A stretch of DNA of 64,000 nucleotides from an uncultured Clostridium sp. (GCA_900547475.1 URGW01000008.1:29064-93063); one strand, 5' to 3'. Positions 55,429-63,880 are shown, counted from the stretch's first letter. Translations and numbers: made by a program. Notes: generated by a model from the sequence alone, not told the origin.

Positions 55429-55561
55429 ATATAAATCAAATTATTGAAAGGGGGTATGTTGAAAAGTTTAAAAGAGAAAATGAAGGTAAAAGAGTATTAT
55501 TAGTAGCAATATGCTATGATTCGAAGAGTAAGGGTTATAGTTGTAAAATAAAAAATATATA
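55429..55561 (+). pseudogene. 3' remnant of a second DUF1703-type gene
   Basis: The DNA matches the end of the gene at 46,970-48,529 (about 48,400-48,529): it encodes the same last about 36 residues, 'YVEKFKRENEGKRVLLVAIC' and 'KIKNI', with a related GAGCT/GAAGCTC hairpin after it. No upstream part of the gene remains. It marks a deletion or recombination boundary. Confidence 0.88.
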
Positions 55562-55636
55562 ATGAAAGTAGCTCTTCACAAGTTTGAAGCTCCTAATATT
55601 TTATTATGAGGAAGCAATGCTTCGCTTCCGCAATGA

Positions 55637-55675
55637 AACCTACGAAAATCTAAAGTAATTTTCGTGGGTTTTTGT
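55637..55675 (+). terminator. terminator before the defence operon
   Basis: AACCTACGAAAA (55637-55648) pairs with TTTTCGTGGGTT (55659-55670), then TTTG. Confidence 0.85.
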
Positions 55676-55770
55676 TTATACATTCAAGAATTTACACATT
55701 ATATGACATATTTAAAAAAAATTTCTTTATGTGGTATAATATAATATTATATATGTATGGAGGAAAAAAC

Positions 55771-56634
55771 ATGTCTATTAAATCTGATATAAGAAAAATG
55801 AAAAAAATATATTCTAATAGTAGATTAATACCTTTTATTGGTGCTGGAGTTTCAAGACCATTTAATATTCCCAATTGGATAGAGTTACTTATAAAATTAT
55901 GTGAGGAATTAATCGATGAATTAGACATAATAGAAATGATTAAAGAAGATATTTATGCAGGTAAGTATTGGAATGCGGTAGATGATATCATGCTTTATAG
56001 TGCAAAAGATGAAGAATATATACAAAATGAAGTTGTAGATATAATTGAAGAGTCTATGATAACAGATAAAAGCAAAGATAGCAATTATTTAGATTTGGCA
56101 AAACTAGAAGTTCCATATTATTTAACAACCAATTATGATAATTTATTGGGTATGTATATTCAATCCAAGTATCAACCAACCATATTAAGTGACATTAGTT
56201 CCGGAATTCAGAAGCTAGCTGGTGAGAGTGATGGAAGAAGAGTTGTTCACTTACATGGTGATATAGCTAATTCAAAAAGTATAGTTTTGAGTAAAAAAAA
56301 ATACAATCAAGTTTATAGTAGCGAAAAATATAAAACATTTTTTAATTTTTTTAGAGCAGGATATACATTTTTGTTTATTGGTTTCTCATTTTCAGATGAA
56401 TATATTATAGATTTAATGGAGACATATAAGGGATATTTTAATGATTACCATTATATACTATTAGCTAATGCTACAAGAGAGGTTCAATTAGAATATATGG
56501 AAAAGTATAAATTAATTGTACTGTCATACTCAGTTGAAGATATTAACGATAATAATCAACATATAGAAGCTATAAGAGAAATATTAGGACAATTATACAA
56601 TGATGATGAAATGGTGGACAAGGAAAATTTTTAG
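55771..56634 (+). CDS. SIR2-domain effector of an ABC-three-component-type system (0-frame product)
   Basis: 287 residues: SIR2-like NAD-binding fold with 'FIGAGVSRP' (residues 22-30), 'TTNYDN' (Asn121), 'HLHGDI' (His160/His162) and 'GFSFSDEYI'. In anti-phage systems such domains destroy NAD+ when activated. The frame ends in TAG directly after AAT TTT; a -1 shift there continues into the next coding piece for a 423-residue protein. GGAGG lies before ATG 55771; upstream in-frame codons overlap the previous terminator and are rejected. Confidence 0.85.
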   Translation: MSIKSDIRKMKKIYSNSRLIPFIGAGVSRPFNIPNWIELLIKLCEELIDELDIIEMIKEDIYAGKYWNAVDDIMLYSAKDEEYIQNEVVDIIEESMITDKSKDSNYLDLAKLEVPYYLTTNYDNLLGMYIQSKYQPTILSDISSGIQKLAGESDGRRVVHLHGDIANSKSIVLSKKKYNQVYSSEKYKTFFNFFRAGYTFLFIGFSFSDEYIIDLMETYKGYFNDYHYILLANATREVQLEYMEKYKLIVLSYSVEDINDNNQHIEAIREILGQLYNDDEMVDKENF

Positions 56635-56677
56635 ATGCTCCTCCAACGAAAGATAGATTACTTGAATTGGAAGGAGC
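56625..56677 (+). promoter_or_regulatory. candidate programmed -1 frameshift signal
   Basis: In the 0 frame the heptamer A AAT TTT (56625-56631) is followed by the stop TAG. After 5 nt, GCTCCTCC (56637-56644) pairs with GGAAGGAGC (56669-56677): eight pairs, six of them G-C, with one bulged A (56671) and a 24-nt loop. Slippery site, short spacer and stable stem are the usual parts of a -1 frameshift signal. Confidence 0.55.
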
Positions 56678-57041
56678 TTTATTTGTAAGAAAACTTAAAA
56701 TCGAGAATATAGATGATGAAATTGTTAATTACAGCAAAAATATGTTTATTTATTCTGATAGTTATATGAGAAAGTTAAAAAAGTATAGTATACCAGTTAA
56801 TTTAATAGATGAAGTTTTTAGTATATGCTATATAAAATATTTAGATTCTCGTATGAATATTTATAGAAAACAAAAGGATAGTGAAAAATTTCTTGAAAAG
56901 GTTGTAGAAGATATAAGTAAGAGCAATTTTAAAGAATTAAATAGATATATGGAACCTAGGGGGGTACAAAAATCTGGATTAATTCATATTTTAGCAGATG
57001 ATGAAACTAGAGATATAAGATGGGGGGACAATGAAATATGA
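56631..57041 (+). CDS. C-terminal domain of the SIR2 effector, in the -1 frame
   Basis: Continuous open frame from the slippery site, 'LDAPPTKDRLLELEGALFV' onward, 136 codons to the stop at 57041. Its end 'SGLIHILADDETRDIRWGD' resembles the C-terminal domains that join effectors to ABC-three-component systems. It has no ribosome site of its own near TTG 56667. It therefore makes sense only as the tail of the SIR2 protein, reached by frameshifting or by an ancestral frame now broken by one base. Its stop overlaps the start of the next gene (ATGA). Confidence 0.75.
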   Translation, partial: LDAPPTKDRLLELEGALFVRKLKIENIDDEIVNYSKNMFIYSDSYMRKLKKYSIPVNLIDEVFSICYIKYLDSRMNIYRKQKDSEKFLEKVVEDISKSNFKELNRYMEPRGVQKSGLIHILADDETRDIRWGDNEI

Positions 57042-57493
57042 GTTATATTCCTAAATCTATAGAGTTATTATTTAAAAATTTTAAATTGGATACAGCTCGT
57101 GCGTTAGTAATAATATACGTAATTTCTAATGGGAGAAAAAAGATAAAAGTTAAAGAATATATTTATTACGAACTACAAAATGTTTTAAATAATAAGGGCG
57201 AATTCGAAGAACTTTTTGAAGGGAGATATACATATTTTAAAATTAATAGTGAAATTGAAAAAATAATATTATATTTAAGTAATATCAATTGTATAAGTAT
57301 TGCGAGTAAAAATATAAAAAATGTATTAGATTTAGAAATTTCAATTACAGATAAAGGGAGAAAGTTAGTAAGCAATTTAAAAGATATATATTATAAAAGG
57401 TTAATTGATAATATTTTCTATATTAAATCTGAAAAAAAATATAGTAACAGCGAATATAAAAGGCTTTTGGAGGTAATAAATGAATGGGGTTAA
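57038..57493 (+). CDS. ABC-three-component-type middle component
   Basis: 151 residues, small helical/winged-helix-like protein ('LDTARALVIIYVISN', 'ISITDKGRKLVSNL'). It overlaps the effector stop by 4 nt and the ATPase start by 14 nt. Size, position and fold type fit the middle component that bridges effector and ATPase in ABC-3C systems. The exact MC subfamily cannot be named without a profile search. Confidence 0.7.
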   Translation: MSYIPKSIELLFKNFKLDTARALVIIYVISNGRKKIKVKEYIYYELQNVLNNKGEFEELFEGRYTYFKINSEIEKIILYLSNINCISIASKNIKNVLDLEISITDKGRKLVSNLKDIYYKRLIDNIFYIKSEKKYSNSEYKRLLEVINEWG

Positions 57494-59417
57494 GATAAAT
57501 AAATTACGAATAGAAGGAGATGAGTATAGAAGAACATTAGAATTTAAAAATGGAGTAAATATAATATCAGGAGATATATACTCAGGAAAATCATTAGTTT
57601 TAAGACTTATAGATTATGCTTTAGGTAAGAGTGAAATTAATTTAAAAGTACAGAAGGCACTAGATAAATATTGTGATAAGGTATTTTTAGAAATAGAAAT
57701 AGATAATAAAAGATATACAATAAGGAGAAACTTAAAAAAAGATAAGACGAATTTTTATATCTATTATTGTGAATTAATAAATCTTGCTGAATATACACCT
57801 AAAGTATTAAAAAAGAAGGATTTAAGTATTATGTTAATGAAATTATTGGATATACCAATAATTAAGTTACTAAGAAATAAAAAGCAAAGTAGTGATAAAG
57901 AGTTAGAAAAGTTAACAATAAGGGATATATTTAGATTTACATATATAGATCAACATGATTTAGGAACACATAATTTCTTAAAGGGGCAAAAGCCTGAAGC
58001 AAGAAAAAATAAATATGTATTTGAAGTAATAATGAATTTTATTGAAGAAGATAAAAAGGGAATAAAAGAAAAAATAGCAGAAATTAATAATGAAATAAAT
58101 GAAAATAAAAGAACAATAAATGGATTAACTCAGTTTTTAAAAGAAGGAGAGTTTTCGGATTTAAATGATATAATAGCAAAAAGAAATCACATAGATATTG
58201 AAATAAAAAAGTTAAACAATAAAAAACGATTGCTAATTAAAAATATGAAAAGCAATGAAGTTGATGATAATCCAATTTATCAAAAATTGCTTGAAGATAA
58301 AAATAATAAGATGTTAGAAATAAGTAGGATAGAAAAAAACATAAAAGAAAAACAGTTAGAAATATATTCAAGAGAGAATTTATTAAAGTCTTATGAAAAA
58401 GAATTAGCAGATATAAAAGCCACACAAGAAGCAAATTATTATTTTGAAACTATTAAACACAAAATGAAGTGTCCATTATGTAAAAGTAAAGTAGATGTAA
58501 TAGATGATAATAACATTACTGAAGAAACATTTTTTGGGTTATGCAAAGAATTGCAAGAAAAAATAGAGATGATTAAAGTTATGATAAATAACTTAATATT
58601 AAATATAAACAAAATGAAACAAGAAAAAAGATATTATATTGATAAAATAGGAACTATAACTACATTGTTAGATAAGTATAATTCTGATAGTTTAAAAGAA
58701 TTAGATAGCATAAATGAAATAGAAAATATTAATAAAATAATAAATGTTTTAAAAGAGGAATTTATAAGATATCAAGAAGCAATTAAAATTTATAATAAAA
58801 TAAAAGAAAAAAATGAAGAAAATAGTATTAAAGAAAAAAAATTATTTGAATTAAATAATAAATTAGATGATTTATTAATAGATATTGAATTTAAAAAGAA
58901 TGTTTTAAACTCAATTAATGAAGAGTATAGGACGTTATTAAGACAATTGGGATATAAAGTAGATGAAAGTGATACATATATATCAAGTGATAATTATATT
59001 CCATATTATAATGGTGCAAGTGTTTATGAACATGATAGTGGAGGATTATTAGTTTGTATTCAAGTATCTTATTTAGGAGCAATGATCAATACTTGCATCG
59101 AACATGAAGAGTTTGAAATAAAATATCCTAATTTTTTAATGTTAGATACAATAGGAAAGTATTTGGGGGCATATAAATCTATATATGTATCAGATGATGA
59201 AACAGTAGAGATAATGGATGAAGAAACATATAAAGGCATATATAGTTTATTGAGTAAGATTGGAGAGAAAACGCAAATTATAATAGTAGATAATACTCCA
59301 CCTAAAGAGGAAGGAAAATATATTAGATATATTTTTAAAAATAAAACTAAAAGTAGAGAAGCTATTAGTGAATCAGGATTGATAGATTTAAGCAAAAATG
59401 AATATAGTGTGAAATAA
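57480..59417 (+). CDS. SMC/Rad50-like ATPase of the defence operon
   Basis: 645 residues: N-terminal P loop 'GDIYSGKS' (31-38), Q-loop-like 'YIDQHDLG', long coiled coils (about 195-470) interrupted by a zinc hook 'CPLCKSK' (Cys331, Cys334), and a C-terminal 'FLMLDTIGKYLG' in the Walker B position. Such RecN/Rad50-like ATPases are the sensor or motor component of ABC-3C systems. Note the Walker B follows Asp with Thr, not Glu, as is often seen in this group. Confidence 0.82.
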   Translation: MNGVKINKLRIEGDEYRRTLEFKNGVNIISGDIYSGKSLVLRLIDYALGKSEINLKVQKALDKYCDKVFLEIEIDNKRYTIRRNLKKDKTNFYIYYCELINLAEYTPKVLKKKDLSIMLMKLLDIPIIKLLRNKKQSSDKELEKLTIRDIFRFTYIDQHDLGTHNFLKGQKPEARKNKYVFEVIMNFIEEDKKGIKEKIAEINNEINENKRTINGLTQFLKEGEFSDLNDIIAKRNHIDIEIKKLNNKKRLLIKNMKSNEVDDNPIYQKLLEDKNNKMLEISRIEKNIKEKQLEIYSRENLLKSYEKELADIKATQEANYYFETIKHKMKCPLCKSKVDVIDDNNITEETFFGLCKELQEKIEMIKVMINNLILNINKMKQEKRYYIDKIGTITTLLDKYNSDSLKELDSINEIENINKIINVLKEEFIRYQEAIKIYNKIKEKNEENSIKEKKLFELNNKLDDLLIDIEFKKNVLNSINEEYRTLLRQLGYKVDESDTYISSDNYIPYYNGASVYEHDSGGLLVCIQVSYLGAMINTCIEHEEFEIKYPNFLMLDTIGKYLGAYKSIYVSDDETVEIMDEETYKGIYSLLSKIGEKTQIIIVDNTPPKEEGKYIRYIFKNKTKSREAISESGLIDLSKNEYSVK

Positions 59418-59481
59418 AAATTTATTAAAAAGATATATGTATTAATTATGAATTTCAAATATATAATATTATCTTTTAATA

Positions 59482-59528
59482 AAAAAAGGAGTATTTAGAG
59501 TAAAAAAACTTTAAGTATTCGTTTTTTA
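59482..59528 (+). terminator. terminator after the ABC-3C-type operon
   Basis: AAAAAAGGAGTATTTA pairs with TAAGTATTCGTTTTTT allowing two mismatched or G-T positions, then ATTTT. Confidence 0.6.
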
Positions 59529-59545
59529 TTTTAGGTGGGATTTAT

Positions 59546-59671
59546 ATGATAGAAATAGAAGATTTAAGGTGAAAAGAAAAAGTACAAGAAATAATCAGGC
59601 GAATATTGGAAGTAATAAAAGATTCATACAGAGTAGATAGAGATAAATATAAAAAAGTGATAGCTATATAA
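59546..59671 (+). pseudogene. small gene interrupted by an in-frame TGA
   Basis: ATG 59546 with AGGTGGG before it encodes 'MIEIEDLR', then TGA (59570-59572), then the same frame goes on as 'KEKVQEIIRRILEVIKDSYR' to a stop at 59669. Total 41 codons with one stop, most simply TGG (Trp) changed to TGA. The rest of the 324-bp gap 59418-59741 shows only the terminator and AT-rich DNA. Confidence 0.4.
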
Positions 59672-59741
59672 TAAGTAGAAATATACCATTATATATAAGA
59701 ATAATAGTAAATGATATATAAATTTATGTGGAGGGGTAATT

Positions 59742-61403
59742 ATGGCTGATAAAATTATAGATAAGGTAGAGTTTAATGATTATAAAGAAAAATACAGACT
59801 TATTTCAGATAATTGTGAAGAATGGATAACATTATTTGAACAATATAAGAGTGAAGAGAATGATATAAAAAATGATATATTTGTATTTTCAGCATTATTA
59901 GAAAATGATGAAAAAGAAATAGAAATTGATTTAGATGATTTTCAATGGGGGTTTACACCAGATAGTTTTGGAAAAGCAACTTTTACAAAACTATTTAATG
60001 GAAGTGATGAAGAAATCGTTTTTGAATCAGGGGATAAGTACGATAAATATGAATATTTAATAGCATATAGAATATTTGATGCTGATTATGAAAAAGAAAT
60101 TGAAATAAACCCTAAATTAATTTGGTACAACAATTTGGTTAAGGTATCTGATGGATATATTGAACCATTTAGTAAGGATTACAAAATAAAAGTAAGTAAA
60201 AATAAAATAGAAGTATTGAGAGATTATTTAAGAGATTTTTTATCTGCATATAATAAAGTATGTATAATAGGATTTGATAATAGGCGATTTTTTAAGAGAG
60301 ATAAAGGTATAAATAAAAATTATATTACTAATAAGAATGATAATTTTGTGTATTGTATATCTGTAAATAAAGATACATTTTCTGATTATAATTATTTTAG
60401 CAGTATATTAGGTAAAATTGTAGTAAGTCCATTTAAAGAGCCACAACATAGTGATTATAAGTATTTTTATCCAGATGAAAAATATGAAGAGTTTATTATT
60501 GCTGTGGACCAAAGTACAGGAAAAGAAATTTATTATACCTGTAATGAGGATAAACTATCTAATTTTTTTGGAGCAAATCAAGGTTCTCCAAATTTCTTAA
60601 CACCAGTTTATTTTGATAAACAAGTATTAGATAAATACACTAATAACCCTGCTGAATATTTTATAGAAGATGACCATATAAGCTATCTTAATCAGTGGTC
60701 TATACCATATAACATTAATAGTAATGATAAAGTTTCTGTGTGGTTGGGGGATTTAGGAAGAATTCCAAATAAGGAGCAAATCTATTGGAAGTCATTTAAT
60801 ATTAATCCTTATGGAGGAATGAATGAAAAGTTTTTAGAAAGGCAGTTAGGAGCAAAATTTACGGATACAATTAGAGATGAAAAAAGATTGATAGTAATAA
60901 TAGATAAGATAAATAGCTTATTCTATAAAAAATATAATGTTAAATTATTTAAAGATTTAAGTGAGGCCGACTTACAAATAAAAAATGCTTTTTCTATACC
61001 AACCAATAACTCAACAACTTCTTATCAAACTTTTCTTATGCAGATATGCAAGTTAACTGTAGAAAGAATTAATACAGAGCTTATAAAACAAGTGGTTAAT
61101 AATGAAAGCTTACTAAAGGGAAGTGATGGTAACAATTTGGGCAGTAGGCTTCAATTAAAAGTTATGTTAGATACTATTGGATTTAATTCATCAAATCAGT
61201 TAGATGAAATTTTAAAGAAAGTATATAATTCAAGAAATAAATTAGCAGGGCATACAGGGTCATTTAAAGAATATAATAAAGTCTGGAAAAGAGATGAGGC
61301 ATATAGAAGTAATTTTATATCAGATTCGAAAGAAATAGTAAAAGAGTTAAATGATGTGTTGGATAAATTATATGATGAGGCTAAGAATAAATATGAACAA
61401 TAA
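59742..61403 (+). CDS. large protein with C-terminal HEPN domain (ApeA-like arrangement)
   Basis: 553 residues. The N-terminal about 380 are a beta-rich domain I do not recognise with certainty; order and size recall ApeA-type anti-phage proteins. The C-terminal about 150 residues are helical with 'NSRNKLAGHTGS', an Rx5H motif (Arg498, His504) typical of HEPN RNases. GGAGGGG site. It overlaps the next gene by 11 nt, and that gene also has a HEPN-like motif. Likely an abortive-infection RNase; inferred. Confidence 0.65.
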   Translation: MADKIIDKVEFNDYKEKYRLISDNCEEWITLFEQYKSEENDIKNDIFVFSALLENDEKEIEIDLDDFQWGFTPDSFGKATFTKLFNGSDEEIVFESGDKYDKYEYLIAYRIFDADYEKEIEINPKLIWYNNLVKVSDGYIEPFSKDYKIKVSKNKIEVLRDYLRDFLSAYNKVCIIGFDNRRFFKRDKGINKNYITNKNDNFVYCISVNKDTFSDYNYFSSILGKIVVSPFKEPQHSDYKYFYPDEKYEEFIIAVDQSTGKEIYYTCNEDKLSNFFGANQGSPNFLTPVYFDKQVLDKYTNNPAEYFIEDDHISYLNQWSIPYNINSNDKVSVWLGDLGRIPNKEQIYWKSFNINPYGGMNEKFLERQLGAKFTDTIRDEKRLIVIIDKINSLFYKKYNVKLFKDLSEADLQIKNAFSIPTNNSTTSYQTFLMQICKLTVERINTELIKQVVNNESLLKGSDGNNLGSRLQLKVMLDTIGFNSSNQLDEILKKVYNSRNKLAGHTGSFKEYNKVWKRDEAYRSNFISDSKEIVKELNDVLDKLYDEAKNKYEQ

Positions 61404-61995
61404 AGAAAGTTTTTTTAAAAATATGTCTTATGCTGCTATTCAAACTAATAAGGGGATTGGTGATAAGTGTAAAATTATAGATCAAAAGTATATAAGAATT
61501 AATAAATACTATACCACCCTTAAGGAAAACCCAAGTTTATTAGATGCAAAATTTAAATTTATTTTAGAGAGGGAAATATTTATTTTTTGTGAAGAAATTT
61601 ATTCTTGTTTGGATTATTATTCTTATGTTTTAAGACACTATCAAGAAAAATCAGATAGATATAGAGGACAGAGTACACCTACAGGGTTTAACGATGTTCT
61701 TAATGGATATATCAAAAAAAAGAATAAAGCGATATATACAAATAAAGATATAATTAGGCTATTTAATGACGCTATAATATGGTATCCAATTATACATGAT
61801 ATAAGGTCTAAGGAAATCCATTGTTGCATGGGAGAAGTTAAAATTAAAGAGAATGAGCTTATTTATGAAAGTGATACAAGATATGATAAATATCAAGAAA
61901 TAAGCATAAGTTTATTAGATTTACAGAATATCAATTATAAATTTAAAAAATTTATAATTAAAGCATTAGAATTATTAGAAAATTACAGTGTTTAG
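61393..61995 (+). CDS. small HEPN-like protein paired with the upstream gene
   Basis: 200 residues, mostly helical. 'HDIRSKEIHCCMG' contains Arg138 and His143 (Rx4H), the HEPN catalytic pattern. The ATG at 61393 is taken as start; a longer in-frame ATG at 61351 lies deep in the upstream gene with no ribosome site. The tight overlap suggests coupled translation and a two-protein module. Family not recognised by name. Confidence 0.6.
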   Translation: MNNKESFFKNMSYAAIQTNKGIGDKCKIIDQKYIRINKYYTTLKENPSLLDAKFKFILEREIFIFCEEIYSCLDYYSYVLRHYQEKSDRYRGQSTPTGFNDVLNGYIKKKNKAIYTNKDIIRLFNDAIIWYPIIHDIRSKEIHCCMGEVKIKENELIYESDTRYDKYQEISISLLDLQNINYKFKKFIIKALELLENYSV

Positions 61996-62003
61996 AAAAT
62001 TGG

Positions 62004-62056
62004 TTTAGCTATAATAGGACAAATAATACTTGAATTATTATAGCTAAAAATTTTTA
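62004..62056 (+). terminator. terminator after the HEPN pair
   Basis: TTTAGCTATAATA (62004-62016) pairs with TATTATAGCTAAA (62036-62048), then AATTTTT. Confidence 0.8.
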
Positions 62057-62105
62057 ATAAGGAGACAGAGGGTTTTGATTAAAAGGTATTGGATTAAAAA
62101 ATAAC

Positions 62106-62345
62106 TTGAAGATAGATATTTTATTATTAGGTGATTTACTTAAGGTATATAGAGAAAGAATAGAAAGTATTGATGATAGTAATGATTTAAAAAAATACTT
62201 CGTTGGGGATTATGAATTATTACTTTGTTGTGAAAATACAATGAATACAGAATATGGTAAGAAAAAAGGGTTGATTCTATATATAGAATACTCAAATGGA
62301 GTTAAGTATCCTGATATAGATAATTTTGAAGAAGAAAGAAAATAA
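62106..62345 (+). CDS. short hypothetical protein, perhaps a fragment
   Basis: 79 residues from a TTG without a proper ribosome site; the frame is open back to 62079. Contains 'YELLLCCENTMNTEYGKKKG' and ends acidic. Protein-like composition but no recognised family; may be a truncated gene of the defence region. Confidence 0.35.
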   Translation: MKIDILLLGDLLKVYRERIESIDDSNDLKKYFVGDYELLLCCENTMNTEYGKKKGLILYIEYSNGVKYPDIDNFEEERK

Positions 62346-62463
62346 TTATATAAATGTGGTTTAGATAAAGAGAACAATATTACTATAAACATAAGATATT
62401 TAGATTATTTAGTTGACTATTATAAATGCCAAGTTAATGTTAGGTATTTCTAATGTTAGTTGA

Positions 62464-62583
62464 ATTTATTGTAATATTTCAGAGTGTAAAAATTTCATAC
62501 AGGATTTTGTTAAAGAAGTTATAGTTTATAAGACTCATGTTGAATTAGTATTCAATGTGGGTTTTAATTTTGTTCAAAATTGA
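62464..62583 (+). pseudogene. C-terminal remnant of a large serine recombinase
   Basis: A 39-codon open piece ends 'FIQDFVKEVIVYKTHVELVF' then 'NVGFNFVQN' and stop. This 'V..V.VY....VE..FN..F' tail is how large serine integrases/resolvases of Firmicutes elements end. Nothing of the catalytic domain remains. It lies in a 466-bp stretch (62346-62811) with no intact gene; 62590-62700 holds further short protein-like scraps I cannot name. Confidence 0.6.
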
Positions 62584-62811
62584 ATATCTGAAAAGGAAAT
62601 TATAATGAGAAAGCAATTAATACTAAATATATAAATAAGTATGATAGAAATAAAATAATATATATGAATTGCGCAAGAAAATATGGCAATATATTCCATA
62701 TAAAGTAAATCCTGCAGATAAATAAGAGTTAAGTTTGAAGATAATAATAAATAGTTTGTAATGAAACACAAGTAATCTACTTTTTGTAAATATTTAAGGA
62801 GATACATAGAT

Positions 62812-63303
62812 ATGAATTATATAGGAATAAGAGTAAGTACAAGCGAAGTATATTATTCAATTATTAAAAAAAATAATAAGGGGTTTGATGTTATAAGTAT
62901 TTCAAGTATAAAAGTTCCAAAAGCTTTAGAGATTCCACAAAAATTATCTTATGTTAGGAACACTTTAATTACTATAATAGAGCAATATTCTATTGCATAT
63001 GCTTCTATGAGGGTGATTGAAGGTGCAGCTATGAGCAATATTAATAGTACTTCTTTATTTAGAGTAAATTTAGAAGGTGTTATACAAGAGGTATTTGCAG
63101 GAAGTACAATAGAAGAATATGATTTAGCATGTAATTCTAGCGTATCTTCTATATTAAAGACAAGTTCTAAAAAGATATTAGATATTTTTAATGAGATAAA
63201 CTTGAATGAAAAGTATAAAACTGATAGAAAATGTGTACTTAATGATGGACATAAAGAGGCGTTAGTGGTAGCTATTGCTATGCAAAAGAAGAAAGGGGAA
63301 TAG
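62812..63303 (+). CDS. hypothetical protein with possible RuvC/RNase H-like fold
   Basis: 163 residues, AAGGAG site. The N-terminal strand 'MNYIGIRVS' and the C-terminal 'GHKEALVVAIAM' helix resemble the ends of RuvC-like domains, but acidic catalytic residues are not clear, so this is tentative. It is the first gene of a three-gene cluster with a broken protein kinase gene and a small basic protein. Confidence 0.5.
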   Translation: MNYIGIRVSTSEVYYSIIKKNNKGFDVISISSIKVPKALEIPQKLSYVRNTLITIIEQYSIAYASMRVIEGAAMSNINSTSLFRVNLEGVIQEVFAGSTIEEYDLACNSSVSSILKTSSKKILDIFNEINLNEKYKTDRKCVLNDGHKEALVVAIAMQKKKGE

Positions 63304-63305
63304 CT

Positions 63306-63640
63306 ATGGGATGTATATGTGCAAATATAAAATTTGAACCAATAAGAAAGATAGGAAATGACGAAGGAAAAATTCAGAAGTTTTTATCGCAAGAGACCTT
63401 CAATTAAATGCTGAGTTATTTATTAAAAAAATCAGTAAAAATAAACTTGCAGAGGAAGGATTAGATATTGAAAATTATTTTTTAGAGGCTAGATTATTAT
63501 ATCAAGGAAAACATGCTCATGTTGCAGAAATACAATATGCATCAGAAGATGAAGAAAATATTTATCTGTCAATGCCAGTATATAAGAATGGCTCATTAAG
63601 TTCGTTAATTAAATATATTTTTAAAAGAGGGATAGTATGA
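63306..63640 (+). pseudogene. protein kinase gene, frameshifted and truncated
   Basis: ATG 63306 reads 'KFEPIRKIGNDEGKIQKFLS' and stops at 63405; a -1 shift near 63390 continues with 'RDLQLNAELFIKKISKNKLA' and 'ARLLYQGKHAHVAEIQYA' to 'MPVYKNGSLSSLIKY', ending at TGA 63638. This is the N-lobe of a Ser/Thr kinase: glycine loop, Lys of 'FIKKI', Glu of 'FLEAR', hinge. The whole C-lobe with the catalytic and DFG loops is missing. Confidence 0.78.
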
Positions 63641-63825
63641 TTAATAAGAATTCTGAAAACAAAAGAATTAGTAGAGAGTTTTTAGCAAATCATTTTCCTT
63701 TAAGCACACGTAAAAAGAGAATGAAGAAAGCTGAAGCAATAGATTTAAGAGAAAATTGTATTATTAAAGAGTATAACAATGAGTATTTTGAATTCATTCC
63801 AATTAATAAGGATAAAAAAGTATAA
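63637..63825 (+). CDS. small basic hypothetical protein
   Basis: 62 residues, start overlapping the preceding stop (ATGA). Basic N-terminal half ('STRKKRMKKAEA') and an aromatic C-terminal half. No family recognised. Ends the cluster before two terminators. Confidence 0.5.
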   Translation: MINKNSENKRISREFLANHFPLSTRKKRMKKAEAIDLRENCIIKEYNNEYFEFIPINKDKKV

Positions 63826-63880
63826 GTTTAATTTAGGAGTCGAGGGTACTAGCAGTCATGCCTTGCCTCCACTATGACAC

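Noticed and set aside
55672..55770. Longer N-terminus for the SIR2 protein
   Set aside because: The added codons run through the upstream terminator tail and promoter region, while GGAGG favours ATG 55771.
59069..59458. Minus-strand open frame opposite the SMC-like ATPase end
   Set aside because: Opposite strand of a conserved C-terminal ATPase region, no ribosome site.
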